Below are positions 1-8,277 of a stretch of DNA of 51,269 nt, in pieces. The notes below the pieces were generated by a model. The model saw only the letters and a program-made list of their open reading frames with translations. It had not been told where the DNA came from and searched no databases. This stretch comes from Pseudoalteromonas sp. FUC4 (lineage in GTDB: Bacteria; Pseudomonadota; Gammaproteobacteria; Enterobacterales; Alteromonadaceae). The translations under genes were made by a program, and so were the position numbers. Location of the stretch: contig NZ_SEUI01000003.1 of assembly GCF_008370255.1 (NCBI RefSeq), positions 400,931-452,199 of the forward strand. The letters run 5' to 3'. Numbering within the stretch: the stretch's first letter is position 1; each line of letters opens with the position of its first letter.

Positions 1-521
1 CCGTACGAGCCATAATCTAAGCCAACTAAACCACCGCCTTGTGTGGTGTCGGGCGTTATTACATTAATAACACCATGCACAGCATTTGAGCCATAAAGTG
101 CAGAGCCTGGACCTTTTAGCACTTCAATGCGCTGTGCCATTTCGCTGTGCGCCTCAAATAGCTCGTTTATGTTACAAAACCCAGCGGCTCTAAGTGGTAT
201 GCCATCTTCTAAGGTTAATATGCCACCACAAGCGCCAGCGCCCGAAAGTACCGGGGAGCGAAGTGCGGGTAAATATTCTTGGCCATTTCCGCGTTGAATA
301 TTAGCACCCGCTACACGTTGTAGAGTTTCTTCAATATGGGTAGGCGCTATGCTATTTAGCTGCGCTTCGCTGAGTGTACTTATTGATAAAGGGAGTGGGG
401 TAGATAGCGCTTCAATACGTGATGCCGTAGTTGTTATGGTTTCTATTGCATCGTTGTTTTGATTATCGGCAAACGCAGCGTGGCTAAAGGGTAATATCAG
501 CGGCAAAAAATAAGGTTTCAT
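1..521 (-). CDS. TonB-dependent receptor, N-terminal part (cut by window edge)
   Basis: The reading frame opens at an ATG preceded by AAGGA and stays open to the left window edge, giving about 173 residues. A signal peptide (residues 1-18, ending near SHAAFA) is followed by a typical plug domain. The plug contains an ETITTTASR stretch resembling a TonB box, a run reading IEETLQRVAGANIQRGNG, then RIEVLKGPGSALYGSNAV and GVINVIT, the classic plug signatures. Such receptors are outer-membrane 22-strand barrels that import siderophores, vitamins or glycans using TonB energy; the barrel lies outside the window, so the substrate cannot be told. Upstream (535-553) is an imperfect 19-bp palindrome, GTAAT-N9-ATTAC, that could be an operator, but it matches a Fur box poorly. 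Confidence 0.9.
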   Translation of the reverse strand, partial: MKPYFLPLILPFSHAAFADNQNNDAIETITTTASRIEALSTPLPLSISTLSEAQLNSIAPTHIEETLQRVAGANIQRGNGQEYLPALRSPVLSGAGACGGILTLEDGIPLRAAGFCNINELFEAHSEMAQRIEVLKGPGSALYGSNAVHGVINVITPDTTQGGGLVGLDYGSY

Positions 522-595
522 ACATTCCTTGAAAGTAATCTATATTGCATTACCTCTATAATATGCGGTTTTAATATGCATTTAAACTTGTTGCG

Positions 596-1252
596 TTAAA
601 GCGTACGTAACCTATAAATCCGATACGTAATTGATAAAACAAAACAAGCTACAGCAGGAAACACCAAAGCCAGCACTAAGTAATACTCAAATAAAACAAA
701 ACCGGTTATACCGCCTAGTAAAAAGCCTGCAATAATGAGCAAAAACATAACCCCTTTACGAGTATCAAATTGCTCACCTTTAAGTGCTTTGCCTATCATT
801 AAACCAAGGTCAGTAAAAATACCCGTTAAGTGTGTGGTACGAACTACTGCGCCACTGTAATTAGTGGCTAACGCGTTTTGTAATCCACATGCAGCAGATG
901 CGAGGGTAATGCCATAAACGTAAGATTGATTAAGTAGGTAGGCACTTGCTAACAGTAAAGCGCCTTCAATAAATAAGAGCGTGTCGTAATGGCGGCCAAG
1001 TTTTAATGAACGCCCTGCAAGTAAAAAACCAGAAAGTGCAGAGCCCAACATAAAGCTAATGAGTATGCTAAATAACAGCAAAGCGGCTGACGTGCTGCTC
1101 ATTAATTTAATACCCAACAAGGTAACAGAGCCTGATAAGTGCGAAATAGCCTGGTGCTCAAATCCTAATAAGCCTACAGCGTTTACTATGCCTGCTATAA
1201 ATGCGAGCGTAAACGCGCCATATTCAACCCACTTTGGTAGTTTTGTAAACAT
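596..1252 (-). CDS. DUF1275 (YoaK-type) integral membrane protein
   Basis: This 218-residue, very hydrophobic protein has about six predicted membrane helices. Its N-terminal part carries the family hallmark pattern AGIVNAVG followed by HLSGSVT, seen in DUF1275/YoaK proteins, whose function is unknown. The start ATG has an AAGAGA sequence upstream. The gene follows the solute-binding protein gene on the same strand with a 29-bp gap, so co-transcription is possible; the TonB receptor lies a further 74 bp downstream. No transport substrate can be inferred from sequence. Confidence 0.85.
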   Translation of the reverse strand: MFTKLPKWVEYGAFTLAFIAGIVNAVGLLGFEHQAISHLSGSVTLLGIKLMSSTSAALLLFSILISFMLGSALSGFLLAGRSLKLGRHYDTLLFIEGALLLASAYLLNQSYVYGITLASAACGLQNALATNYSGAVVRTTHLTGIFTDLGLMIGKALKGEQFDTRKGVMFLLIIAGFLLGGITGFVLFEYYLVLALVFPAVACFVLSITYRIYRLRTL

Positions 1253-1281
1253 TGGTTATCTCTTAATATGTGCAGAGTTAA

Positions 1282-1971
1282 TTATTGAGCTTGTGCTTTA
1301 AAACGCCTTATTTGTTCGTCAACTAATTTTGTATCCATTACGCCACGTTTAAAAGCAATATAAACGGGGAACGAATAGTCATTTAATTGCCGAGCATAAA
1401 TGTTTTTATATTTTTTTGAGTACCACAAACCAGCCTGATAGTTGGTTATTGCATATTGCACACGGTTTTTTTCTAATAGCTCAAAAGTGGCTTCAGTAGA
1501 AAGTGAACGAAGTAAGTTATTTTCATTAATTGTGTATTTTGTAGCGATAATTTCGGGAAGAATAACACCGCGTAGCATAGCTATAGCGGCTTTTGATAAA
1601 TCATCAGTAAGTAGATTATCTTCATTTAATGTGAATAAACCAAACTTAGTGGTATGCAAAGGTTCGCTAGTAAAATCTAAATATTCTGTACGCTCTTTAT
1701 AGTTAGCCAATGAGAAATAGCAGTCGTAATAGCCCAGCTTCATCTCTTTTTTAACACGCGCCCAAGGTAAATGAACAACGTCAATCTTGAGGTTTAAGTT
1801 TTTTTCAATAAACTTTATGTAATCAATATCTAAACCTGTAAATGTATCTTCTTTTTCATCGTAAATAGTAAAAGGAGGGTAGTGCGTTGTTACGCAGCGC
1901 AGGGTTTTACTTGGCGCTGCAAGTAACAACGAAGGTAAAGTTAAAGCTAAAAACAGAAATATTGCGCGCAT
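1282..1971 (-). CDS. Periplasmic solute-binding protein, SBP_bac_3 family
   Basis: The protein begins with a clear signal peptide (MRAIFLFLALTLPSLLLAA), which is why the start is placed at 1971 rather than at an in-frame ATG 45 bp upstream. The mature part has the family-3 binding-protein pattern: VTTHYPPFTIYD near the start, then FTGLDIDYIKFIEKNL, YYDCYFSLANYKERTEYLDFT and a second lobe. The length, about 229 residues, is normal. No ABC permease or ATPase gene is adjacent, so this is an orphan protein. In marine gammaproteobacteria many such orphans are of unknown role. Ligand unknown. Confidence 0.85.
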   Translation of the reverse strand: MRAIFLFLALTLPSLLLAAPSKTLRCVTTHYPPFTIYDEKEDTFTGLDIDYIKFIEKNLNLKIDVVHLPWARVKKEMKLGYYDCYFSLANYKERTEYLDFTSEPLHTTKFGLFTLNEDNLLTDDLSKAAIAMLRGVILPEIIATKYTINENNLLRSLSTEATFELLEKNRVQYAITNYQAGLWYSKKYKNIYARQLNDYSFPVYIAFKRGVMDTKLVDEQIRRFKAQAQ

Positions 1972-2094
1972 AAATATAAATTCGATATCTTTTAAAATAC
2001 ATAAATTGAACGCCAATTATACAGTTACTGAGCTTAATTGCATTGATCTAAGTATTTTTACCTAGCGTATAAGTTAAATTTTGTGAGATATACC

Positions 2095-2343
2095 ATGTTT
2101 AACGCAGAGCAGCAGTCACGCATTATCGAAATGGCGTGGGAAGATAGAACCCCTTTTGAAGCAATAGAGCAGCTATACGGATTAAAGTATCCGCAGCTGG
2201 TAGTATTTATGCGCGAACATATTTCAAAAGGCAGTTTTAAAGTGTGGCGTAAACGCCATGCTGGTCGTAAAACAAAACATTTAAAATTACGCGATCCCGC
2301 CATTATGCGAAGCCACTGTAAAACACAATATAAACAACGTTAA
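2095..2343 (+). CDS. TIGR03643 / DUF2805 family protein
   Basis: An 82-residue basic protein with the family pattern RIIEMAWEDRTPFEAIE, then a short stretch ending in REHISKGSFKVWRKRHAGRKTKH. The function of this family is not known; the N-terminal half resembles a small helix-turn-helix and the C-terminal half is strongly basic, so nucleic-acid binding is plausible but unproven. The ATG at 2095 is preferred over the GTG at 2083 because family members begin only a few residues before the conserved block. It stands alone between a divergent neighbour and the His-rich gene. Confidence 0.8.
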   Translation: MFNAEQQSRIIEMAWEDRTPFEAIEQLYGLKYPQLVVFMREHISKGSFKVWRKRHAGRKTKHLKLRDPAIMRSHCKTQYKQR

Positions 2344-2419
2344 ATAAGTGTAAGTTGTTTCATATGATGTTCAGCCGTGTTTGTTAACCTTTAGCTATTA
2401 ATTACGCTAGAGATTATCT

Positions 2420-2782
2420 ATGAGAGCACTAACATACACAACACTAATAGCATTGGCTTTATGTTCAATAAGCGCAGACGCAAAACCACATAAACATAAG
2501 CATGGTCATAAACACGGCCATAATAAGCATCATTCTCATAAACACAACGACAATGACTACCTTTCTAAAAAAGAGGCTAAGCAGCTAATTCGCGCAGGAT
2601 GGACGCCACCAGGGCTAAGTAAAAGCTACCACCGTGGCGACTATTTAGATCGTGATTTATACAAACGAGGTAGAGTGATTGAACGATCTAGGGATAATGG
2701 TACAGTGAGTATTGAAATAGACCGTACAGTTATTCACATGGTGCACGACACCCGAGAAATACTTTCAATTTTAAGTCGCTAA
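2420..2782 (+). CDS. Histidine-rich periplasmic protein, RcnB-like
   Basis: A signal peptide (residues 1-21) is followed by a His/Lys-rich tract with about a dozen histidines in residues 22-45 (repeats of HKHGHKHGH type), which could bind metal ions. The C-terminal half has the pattern PPGLSKSYHRGDYLDRDLY then VSIEIDRTVIHMVHDTREIL, resembling the small RcnB/YpeC-like periplasmic fold. RcnB of E. coli takes part in Ni/Co homeostasis, but the link here is by resemblance only. The next gene begins 23 bp downstream on the same strand, suggesting an operon. Confidence 0.7.
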   Translation: MRALTYTTLIALALCSISADAKPHKHKHGHKHGHNKHHSHKHNDNDYLSKKEAKQLIRAGWTPPGLSKSYHRGDYLDRDLYKRGRVIERSRDNGTVSIEIDRTVIHMVHDTREILSILSR

Positions 2783-2805
2783 ATTAACTTTATAAGGATA
2801 TTAAA

Positions 2806-3888
2806 ATGCTCATTGCGCTGGCTATAATTATTGGCTTTTTTTTACTGGTTACCTTATTACCTATGTCGTACAGCCAGCATTACTTAGTGCGTAGCTGCGA
2901 CTTTGTGCGCTTACAGGTTTTTTATATTGCCAGTTTTGTAGCTGTTACTTCGTTGTTTTTATTATGGCAAAGTAGCGCAATAGGTTACGTGTTTATAGCC
3001 TTAACCTCATTACTTATAATGATTTTACAAGGTAAATGGATTTACCCGTATACATGGCTTGCTAAAAAAGAAGTGCAAAGCGCACCTAAGCATATAGATC
3101 ATAGCGTACGAATTATGTCGGCAAATGTACTGATGTCGAACCATAAAAGTGAGCAGTTAATTAGCCTTGTTGATGAGCATCAACCCGACCTACTTATTAC
3201 GCTTGAGAGTGATAGCTGGTGGGAAAATAAATTATCAGTCATTAAAAAAAATTACCCGTATTACATAGAATGCCCTAAAGACAACCGTTATGGCATGCAC
3301 TTATACAGCAAGTTTAAAATACTCGATGCACAAATATGTGAGCTAATAGAAGAAGATATTCCTTCAATTCATATTCTGTTTGAAAACAATGAAGGCCTAC
3401 AAATGCAAGGGCACTTTATTCACCCAGCACCACCAAGCCCGACAGAGGAAGACTCATCACGTCCGCGCGATTCAGAGCTAATAATGGTGGCTAAAGCACT
3501 TAAAAACCCTACACGGCCTACCATAGTTGCCGGTGATTTAAATGACGTAGCATGGTCGCGCAGCACCCGTTTGTTTATGCAAATAAGTGGATTTTTAGAC
3601 CCTCGAAAAGGCCGTGGTTTTTATAACACCTTTCATGCAAGTTACTTTTTTATGCGTTGGCCGCTCGATCACTTATTTCATAGTGAAGGCTTTAAAGTAA
3701 AACGCATTAAGCGTTTAGCTAAATATGGCTCAGATCACTTTGCGTTACTCACTGAGCTTTCTTTTGAGAACGCTAATCAAGAGTCACTAGAAGATAAACC
3801 CGAAGATCTAAAGCATGAAGAAATCCAAGAGCTTGCTATGAATAAGGCCGACAAGCGAAAAGTGCCGAGGTTTGAGGAAAAGTTATAG
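2806..3888 (+). CDS. Membrane-anchored endonuclease/exonuclease/phosphatase (EEP) family protein
   Basis: Three N-terminal hydrophobic segments fall in roughly residues 1-85, followed by an EEP-fold catalytic domain. Visible motifs are IMSANVL (first strand and metal-site Asn), DLLITLESDSWW (metal-binding Glu), GDLNDVAW (the conserved GDxN) and YGSDHFALL (the terminal SDH). These residues form the active site of DNase I-like metallohydrolases. Members with this architecture are annotated as membrane-bound hydrolases of unknown substrate. The C-terminal 40 residues are charged and probably disordered. AAGGAT lies upstream of the start. The acidic tail ends just before a REP-like palindrome. 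Confidence 0.85.
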   Translation: MLIALAIIIGFFLLVTLLPMSYSQHYLVRSCDFVRLQVFYIASFVAVTSLFLLWQSSAIGYVFIALTSLLIMILQGKWIYPYTWLAKKEVQSAPKHIDHSVRIMSANVLMSNHKSEQLISLVDEHQPDLLITLESDSWWENKLSVIKKNYPYYIECPKDNRYGMHLYSKFKILDAQICELIEEDIPSIHILFENNEGLQMQGHFIHPAPPSPTEEDSSRPRDSELIMVAKALKNPTRPTIVAGDLNDVAWSRSTRLFMQISGFLDPRKGRGFYNTFHASYFFMRWPLDHLFHSEGFKVKRIKRLAKYGSDHFALLTELSFENANQESLEDKPEDLKHEEIQELAMNKADKRKVPRFEEKL

Positions 3889-3904
3889 CTATTAGGCAGT
3901 GTAG

Positions 3905-3936
3905 GTCGGATAAGTGGCGAAGCCACGCCATCCGAC
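3905..3936. repeat. REP-like palindrome
   Basis: Outer arms GTCGGAT / ATCCGAC enclose an inner hairpin GTGGC-GAA-GCCAC. The flanking GTAG and the outer arms closely resemble the REP units found between genes in enterobacteria and vibrios. It lies 17 bp after the EEP gene stop and may act as an mRNA 3'-end stabiliser or terminator. No RAYT transposase is visible in the window. Confidence 0.6.
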
Positions 3937-4016
3937 AAAAATAATGAATTGGCTAGCAACAACACGGCTACCACGTTTATGTTGTTGAGTGGCTAGAAAG
4001 TGCCAGCAGCGGACAT

Positions 4017-4206
4017 TGGTAACGAGCCTGTAGAATTTCTATTTTAGAGAAAACAGCCTCAGAATCCATTAAAAATATAGCCTCAAATTGCGTTGCTACG
4101 TGAAGACTGAGGGAACAATCCACTAGAAAGTGAATATTACGGGCTGTATGAATACAAAAATTATCCGTTACTTTCCACTTTTTAGTAATTCTACAGTCTC
4201 AACGCC
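4017..4206. repeat. Possible MITE / IS remnant with imperfect terminal inverted repeats
   Basis: The left end (4017-4041) and the right end (4183-4206, reversed) share CTGTAGAATT and flanking bases, with 18 of 24 positions matching. The interior of about 140 bp has no open reading frame of note. This suits a miniature element or the remains of an insertion sequence. Together with the REP-like palindrome it accounts for most of the gene-free stretch 3889-4382. Confidence 0.4.
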
Positions 4207-4225
4207 GCATTAAGTGGACAGAAAT

Positions 4226-4265
4226 AGTGGGTTAAAATGTGTAGCATAGAGAAACATAACCCACT
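4226..4265. other. Inverted repeat AGTGGGTTA / TAACCCACT
   Basis: Two perfect 9-bp arms (4226-4234 and 4257-4265) are separated by 22 bp. It sits between the MITE-like segment and the end of the minus-strand unknown gene. It may be part of an eroded mobile-element end or a weak terminator; no T-run follows directly. The rest of 4266-4382 shows nothing recognisable. Confidence 0.35.
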
Positions 4266-4382
4266 GTTTTAGTTTCGTTTAAGCATGTGTTTCAAATCAT
4301 ATACCAAGCTTTAATCTTAGCTGCTCAAATCCCGTCCCCTTGGGGCGTAAATTTCTTTGTACTTGCCGACTGAAGATACTAT

Positions 4383-5597
4383 TTAACTCAACAACTCAAG
4401 TAACAATGCTTCACAACGAGTATGAGAATTTGTAGCATATTCTATACAATATTGTTCTAGCTGAGCTATCCCGTTACACCCTTCTTCACATAAGTAGTCG
4501 AAGAACATAGTGTGCTCATCATTTAAACTACCGATGATTTCTTGGGGAAAATGTTTTAACGATCCATCTACTAGTCCTCTTAACTCGTATGCTTTTGAAT
4601 AACCAAAACCAATAGACTGAAAATCTTGATACTCTTTTGTTTCTTTTAAAACCTTTTGAGGGTTAGCTTTTGCTGCAAGCGTATTAAAAGATGCTGAATT
4701 TTTATACATTATATAATGAACTGGAATAATCAGCAGCGGTTCTGTGATATTTTGTATCTGTATATCGTTAAACTCATTTGATATTAAAATATTTTTAATT
4801 GCATAATAACACCAATTAAATGCTGTCAAAATAACGACATCATGATTAATTACTCTAACTAAATTACCATCAAAGTGTTTAGAATTATTAAAATCAAGAG
4901 ATATAGATTTTGATAGTTCCAGTATTTTACGCGAAAAAATAAAATGTTTTTCTGGTAACCCAAGACTCTTTAGTTCTATTAAAATATCCTGCTCATACTT
5001 TATAAAAAATAGTGAATTGATATCTTGTTGCGGATATCCAAAATCTTTAACAGCAACTGGCTGTTCGTGAATTGTATAATTTTCATTCTTCAGCTTTAAA
5101 CTTGAATTGTTTGATGCGAGGGAATCATGTTTAAGAGGCTGCTCATTAATATTATTCTCTCGTGAATGCTTCTTTATTTGAGTCTCATCTTCACCAGTTC
5201 CATACACTTCTTTTAAAACTGAATTGATACGAGCCGTAATAGTTAAAAGAGCAAAGTGTTCTACTATATTGCCTTTAAAAAAGTTTTGTTTATTGACTAG
5301 AATTTGTGATTTTCCGGCCATTCCAATTTCTTTGATATCACCTAAACAAATCTTTCTCATGGGAGTCATTATTTCATGACAGTATAAAGCATCCCTAGTC
5401 ACTAACATGCCATCCTTGGCACCTCCAAAAACAGTATCATCAATAAGTATTAATACATCATTAGGATTAACTCCAGAAGCGTATCCAAGCGCGTTTTTGA
5501 GCTTTTTTGGTGGAATATTTGGTTTAGTAAATATTTTATCATAAGACCAGTTCCATTCTTTATTGCCTAATAAAAGGTGCTCAAATTGACTGTTCAT
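4383..5597 (-). CDS. Unknown two-part protein with PH-like N-terminal domain
   Basis: I do not recognise this 404-residue protein as a named family. Residues about 45-130 (DDTVFGGAKDGMLVTRDALYC, then KICLGDIKEIGM and ILVNKQNFF) resemble the small beta-rich PH-like domains that occur in bacterial proteins of unknown role. Residues about 140-185 form a polar, Asn/Ser-rich linker. Residues 190-404 are predicted mostly helical, with an amphipathic VVILTAFNWCYYAIKNILI segment. No signal peptide. The start has an AAGGAAGT ribosome site at good spacing. It lies in a gene-poor, repeat-rich, A+T-rich segment, which suggests horizontal acquisition; an attC-like site is directly upstream. Confidence 0.75.
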   Translation of the reverse strand: MNSQFEHLLLGNKEWNWSYDKIFTKPNIPPKKLKNALGYASGVNPNDVLILIDDTVFGGAKDGMLVTRDALYCHEIMTPMRKICLGDIKEIGMAGKSQILVNKQNFFKGNIVEHFALLTITARINSVLKEVYGTGEDETQIKKHSRENNINEQPLKHDSLASNNSSLKLKNENYTIHEQPVAVKDFGYPQQDINSLFFIKYEQDILIELKSLGLPEKHFIFSRKILELSKSISLDFNNSKHFDGNLVRVINHDVVILTAFNWCYYAIKNILISNEFNDIQIQNITEPLLIIPVHYIMYKNSASFNTLAAKANPQKVLKETKEYQDFQSIGFGYSKAYELRGLVDGSLKHFPQEIIGSLNDEHTMFFDYLCEEGCNGIAQLEQYCIEYATNSHTRCEALLLELLS

Positions 5598-5644
5598 TTT
5601 ACTTCCTTAGTTTGTCTTGATATATATTTTGGATGAGTGTCAGT

Positions 5645-5703
5645 ACATAACATTTTAGTATTTATGCGACACACTGTTTGTGTTACATAGTCGCTTGTTA
5701 GGC
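5645..5703 (-). other. attC-like 59-bp site (tentative)
   Basis: On the minus strand the segment opens with GCCTAAC, which fits the integron core consensus RYYYAAC, and ends with GTTATGT, one mismatch from GTTRRRY. Between them an imperfect hairpin has arms GCGAC / GTCGC and ACAC / GTGT. The length is 59 bp, within the attC range. The unknown gene starts 48 bp after it on the same strand, as a cassette gene would. There is no matching site at the far end of that gene and no integrase in the window, so this may be chance. Confidence 0.25.
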
Positions 5704-5838
5704 TGAGGCGCTATCTGCTCGGTATGTGAGATTTGGTGTTGTTTATGCTATGGGAATTTGTTTTTATGGCCTGAGCGATACCAAGCCAACTTTACTGGCG
5801 TGTCTATCGTATCTAAGCTATCCCTGCGTTACTCAGCC
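5701..5838. other. Long-range inverted repeat GGCTGAG / CTCAGCC in a gene-free stretch
   Basis: Perfect 7-bp arms (5701-5707 and 5832-5838), with nearby GCG/CGC extensions, enclose 124 bp. No open frame of note is present. The remainder of the gene-free stretch 5598-6177 shows no clear terminator or coding remnant; 5880-6170 probably contains the promoter of the small membrane protein gene, but no confident -35/-10 pair was found. Confidence 0.3.
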
Positions 5839-6177
5839 TTTATTGTGTATTATTAAACCTAATGTTTAACCATTAAGCAATTATAAATGAAGAAAAATTA
5901 AGTATAGATATTTAGTCATGGACACTCCTGTACGCATAGCAGCTTATTAAACAGCATTGTGGTGGTCTGGAACATACTAAAACGGCGTTTCGAATAAAAT
6001 TAAGCACCTACTCATAGAAACAGAATTAAATTTAACTTTTCAATGTCCGGTATTCGCTCATTGTTGCCTGTCAGGTTAAGTCTAGTGAAATAGATTGCAT
6101 TGCATAATTAAAGTTTTTATATTGTTCGGCAATATTTTATTTGGTGCTAATAGAGCACTGCGTGCAAAGGAAAGCAT

Positions 6178-6525
6178 GTGAATTATAAAAAAACGTACTA
6201 CCCAGTTAAGGCGCTTGCTGTTTTATCTTTAGTTGCTGTTGCTATTAAGTACTGGATGCCAACTGAAATTGGCTTTGCGTTTATGCTGTTGCCTTATTTG
6301 CTTCTATATTTTTTAGCGAATGCTAATAACTACCGAAATAAACGGCTTTTTCTTATTAGAATCATAGCTGCATTATTTACTATTATTTTAGCGCCAGTTC
6401 TCATTTTTGGCATTGAACCTGACCCTCAAGCTGGAATAGGTATTATGTTTTTGCTGATAGTGCAGCTAGCTGCAATTAGTGCCTCTGAATTTATTATATT
6501 ATTCTTTTATGCTGATAATGATTAA
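6178..6525 (+). CDS. Small multi-pass membrane protein, unknown
   Basis: A 115-residue protein with three to four hydrophobic segments: about residues 10-27, 29-46, 58-82 and 88-112. A GPD-like turn (GIEPDPQAGIG) separates the last two. No family was recognised. The start is GTG with a strong AAAGGAAAG ribosome site; an overlapping ATG two bases upstream is out of frame. A bidirectional terminator follows about 100 bp downstream. The gene stands alone after a long, gene-poor segment, consistent with an accessory region. Confidence 0.6.
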   Translation: MNYKKTYYPVKALAVLSLVAVAIKYWMPTEIGFAFMLLPYLLLYFLANANNYRNKRLFLIRIIAALFTIILAPVLIFGIEPDPQAGIGIMFLLIVQLAAISASEFIILFFYADND

Positions 6526-6624
6526 AAAGCAAACTGCTCATTTACAGTTATTACTGTGTAGTTACTTTGCGGTTTAAACTTAGTAGAGACTAAGCTCTTC
6601 TGTAATCTAATTTTAAAGTTAAAA

Positions 6625-6660
6625 AAAACCTAAAAGCGGTTACCCACTTTTAGGTTTTTT
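6625..6660. terminator. Bidirectional rho-independent terminator
   Basis: A perfect stem CCTAAAAG / CTTTTAGG (6629-6636 and 6647-6654) is flanked by an A-run on the left and a T-run on the right. It serves the small membrane protein gene on the plus strand and the aldehyde dehydrogenase gene on the minus strand. Confidence 0.85.
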
Positions 6661-6683
6661 ATGTATTGATATTTAAAGCTAAA

Positions 6684-8060
6684 TTAGCTGGCAATCATAA
6701 TGCTTTTAACATTAACAAATTCGCGCATACCAAAGCCGCCGTGCTCTCGGCCGTAGCCACTGCCTTTAACACCACCAAACGGTAGGTTAGGTTGTGCTAA
6801 ACCGTAGCCGTTAATGTTGATCATGCCGGTGTCGAAGTACTTTTTAGCAAGTTCAATGGCTTTTTTCTCATCTTTAGAGAAAATACCGCCGCCTAAACCG
6901 TAGCGAGAGTCGTTGGCGATTCGCATTGCATCGTCGTTGTCTTTGGCTTTAATAAGCGAAGCTACTGGGCCAAATAATTCGTCGTCATAGGCTGGCATAC
7001 CAGGGGCTAGGTTATCAAGTAGAGTAGGTGGGTAGTAGTAGCCCGTTTGCGAAGGTATTTCGCCGCCCGTTACTATGTTTGCACCTGCTTTAACTGATTC
7101 CATGACTTGGTCGTGAATGCCGTCGCGTAAATCTTCACGTGCCATTGGACCTAAATCTGTGTCGTCTGACATTGGGTCGCCCATTTTCATGGCTTCAAAT
7201 TGCTCTTTAATTTGCGCTTTAAAGTCATCATATAGTGACTCTACAACAACAAAACGTTTAGCTGAAACACACGTTTCACCGTTATTGACCATGCGACCAG
7301 TTACACAGGTTTTAACTGCAAGCTCTAGGTCTGCGTCATCAAGTACTAAGTAAGCGTCGTTACTACCAAGCTCTAACACTGTTTTCTTAACGTGTTTACC
7401 TGCTTCTTCTGCTACTTTTTTACCCGTCGCATCACTACCGGTAAAGGTTACGCCACTAATTGCTTTATGCGAAATTAGAGAGCTGGCTGTTTTGCCGTCG
7501 ATAAGTAGATTGTTAAAACAATACTCTGGGAAACCAGCTTGTTTAAATAGCTCTTCTATTTTTTCAGCCATGCCAAATACATTACCAGCATGTTTTAATA
7601 CGGTTGTGTTACCCGCCATGATGTTAGCAGCGCTGTAGCGAATTACCTGATAAAGCGGAAAGTTCCATGGTTGAATACCTAATAGTACACCTGTTGGTTG
7701 GTAGCTGATAATTGCGCGGCCGCCGTCCATATCACGTTCTTCGTCAGCAAGTACTTGTGGGCCTTGCTCGGCTGTGTAACGACAAATTCCTGCACATAGT
7801 TCAACTTCTTGAAAGCCTTGCTCGTAAACTTTACCCATTTCTTCGGTCATGAGTTTTGCAATAGCTTCTTTTTGATCTTCAAAGAGTGAGGCTAACTTAT
7901 TAAGGTATTTTGCACGTTCAGTGAATGACGTTAATCGCCATTTTAAATATGTTTCGTGAGATTTTTCGATTACCTGTTCCGCTTCCTTTTGAGAAAGTAG
8001 CGTGTAGGTTTCAATGGTTTGCTCAGTTGCGGGATTAATCGTTTTAACTGTGTTACTCAT
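6684..8060 (-). CDS. NAD(P)-dependent succinate-semialdehyde dehydrogenase (Sad/YneI-like)
   Basis: A 458-residue aldehyde dehydrogenase that oxidises an aldehyde to its acid with NAD(P)+. The oxyanion-site asparagine is in QPWNFPLYQ, the general-base Glu in VLELGSNDA and the catalytic Cys is residue 264 in NNGETCVSAKRF. A C-terminal PFGGVKGSGYGRE block is typical of the superfamily. Length and start (INPATEQTIETY) best resemble the E. coli Sad/YneI type, which acts on succinate semialdehyde in GABA and putrescine breakdown; substrate is inferred. The start has a strong AAGGAG site. No gabT or puu genes are adjacent. Confidence 0.85.
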   Translation of the reverse strand: MSNTVKTINPATEQTIETYTLLSQKEAEQVIEKSHETYLKWRLTSFTERAKYLNKLASLFEDQKEAIAKLMTEEMGKVYEQGFQEVELCAGICRYTAEQGPQVLADEERDMDGGRAIISYQPTGVLLGIQPWNFPLYQVIRYSAANIMAGNTTVLKHAGNVFGMAEKIEELFKQAGFPEYCFNNLLIDGKTASSLISHKAISGVTFTGSDATGKKVAEEAGKHVKKTVLELGSNDAYLVLDDADLELAVKTCVTGRMVNNGETCVSAKRFVVVESLYDDFKAQIKEQFEAMKMGDPMSDDTDLGPMAREDLRDGIHDQVMESVKAGANIVTGGEIPSQTGYYYPPTLLDNLAPGMPAYDDELFGPVASLIKAKDNDDAMRIANDSRYGLGGGIFSKDEKKAIELAKKYFDTGMININGYGLAQPNLPFGGVKGSGYGREHGGFGMREFVNVKSIMIAS

Positions 8061-8232
8061 TTCTATCTCCTTACAAATTTAGTTATTTAAAAAGTTGCAA
8101 GGCTAGAGCCAGTTTTTAAAAAAGTCGTCCTTTGTTTTTATATTATTGATTTTATTGGTTAAATTTGTATTTTTGCTGAAGGGGGATTTTAAAAATATAA
8201 AAATTGAGGTGCTCGAGGTAGTAAAATATTCT

Positions 8233-8275
8233 GGGCGTTGCAAAATTTACAACACCCTCTGGGGCAAACACAGAG
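8233..8275 (-). terminator. Tandem hairpins after the Nudix gene (weak terminator)
   Basis: Two adjacent hairpins read on the minus strand just after the Nudix stop: CTCTG / CAGAG (8257-8275) and GGGTGTTG / CAACGCCC (8233-8257, one mismatch). Neither has a good T-run, so termination is uncertain; mRNA-end protection is an alternative. Confidence 0.35.
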
Positions 8276-8277
8276 CT

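Noticed and set aside
2058..2303. Minus-strand frame opposite the TIGR03643 gene
   Set aside because: The plus-strand product matches a known family; the minus-strand product has no signature.
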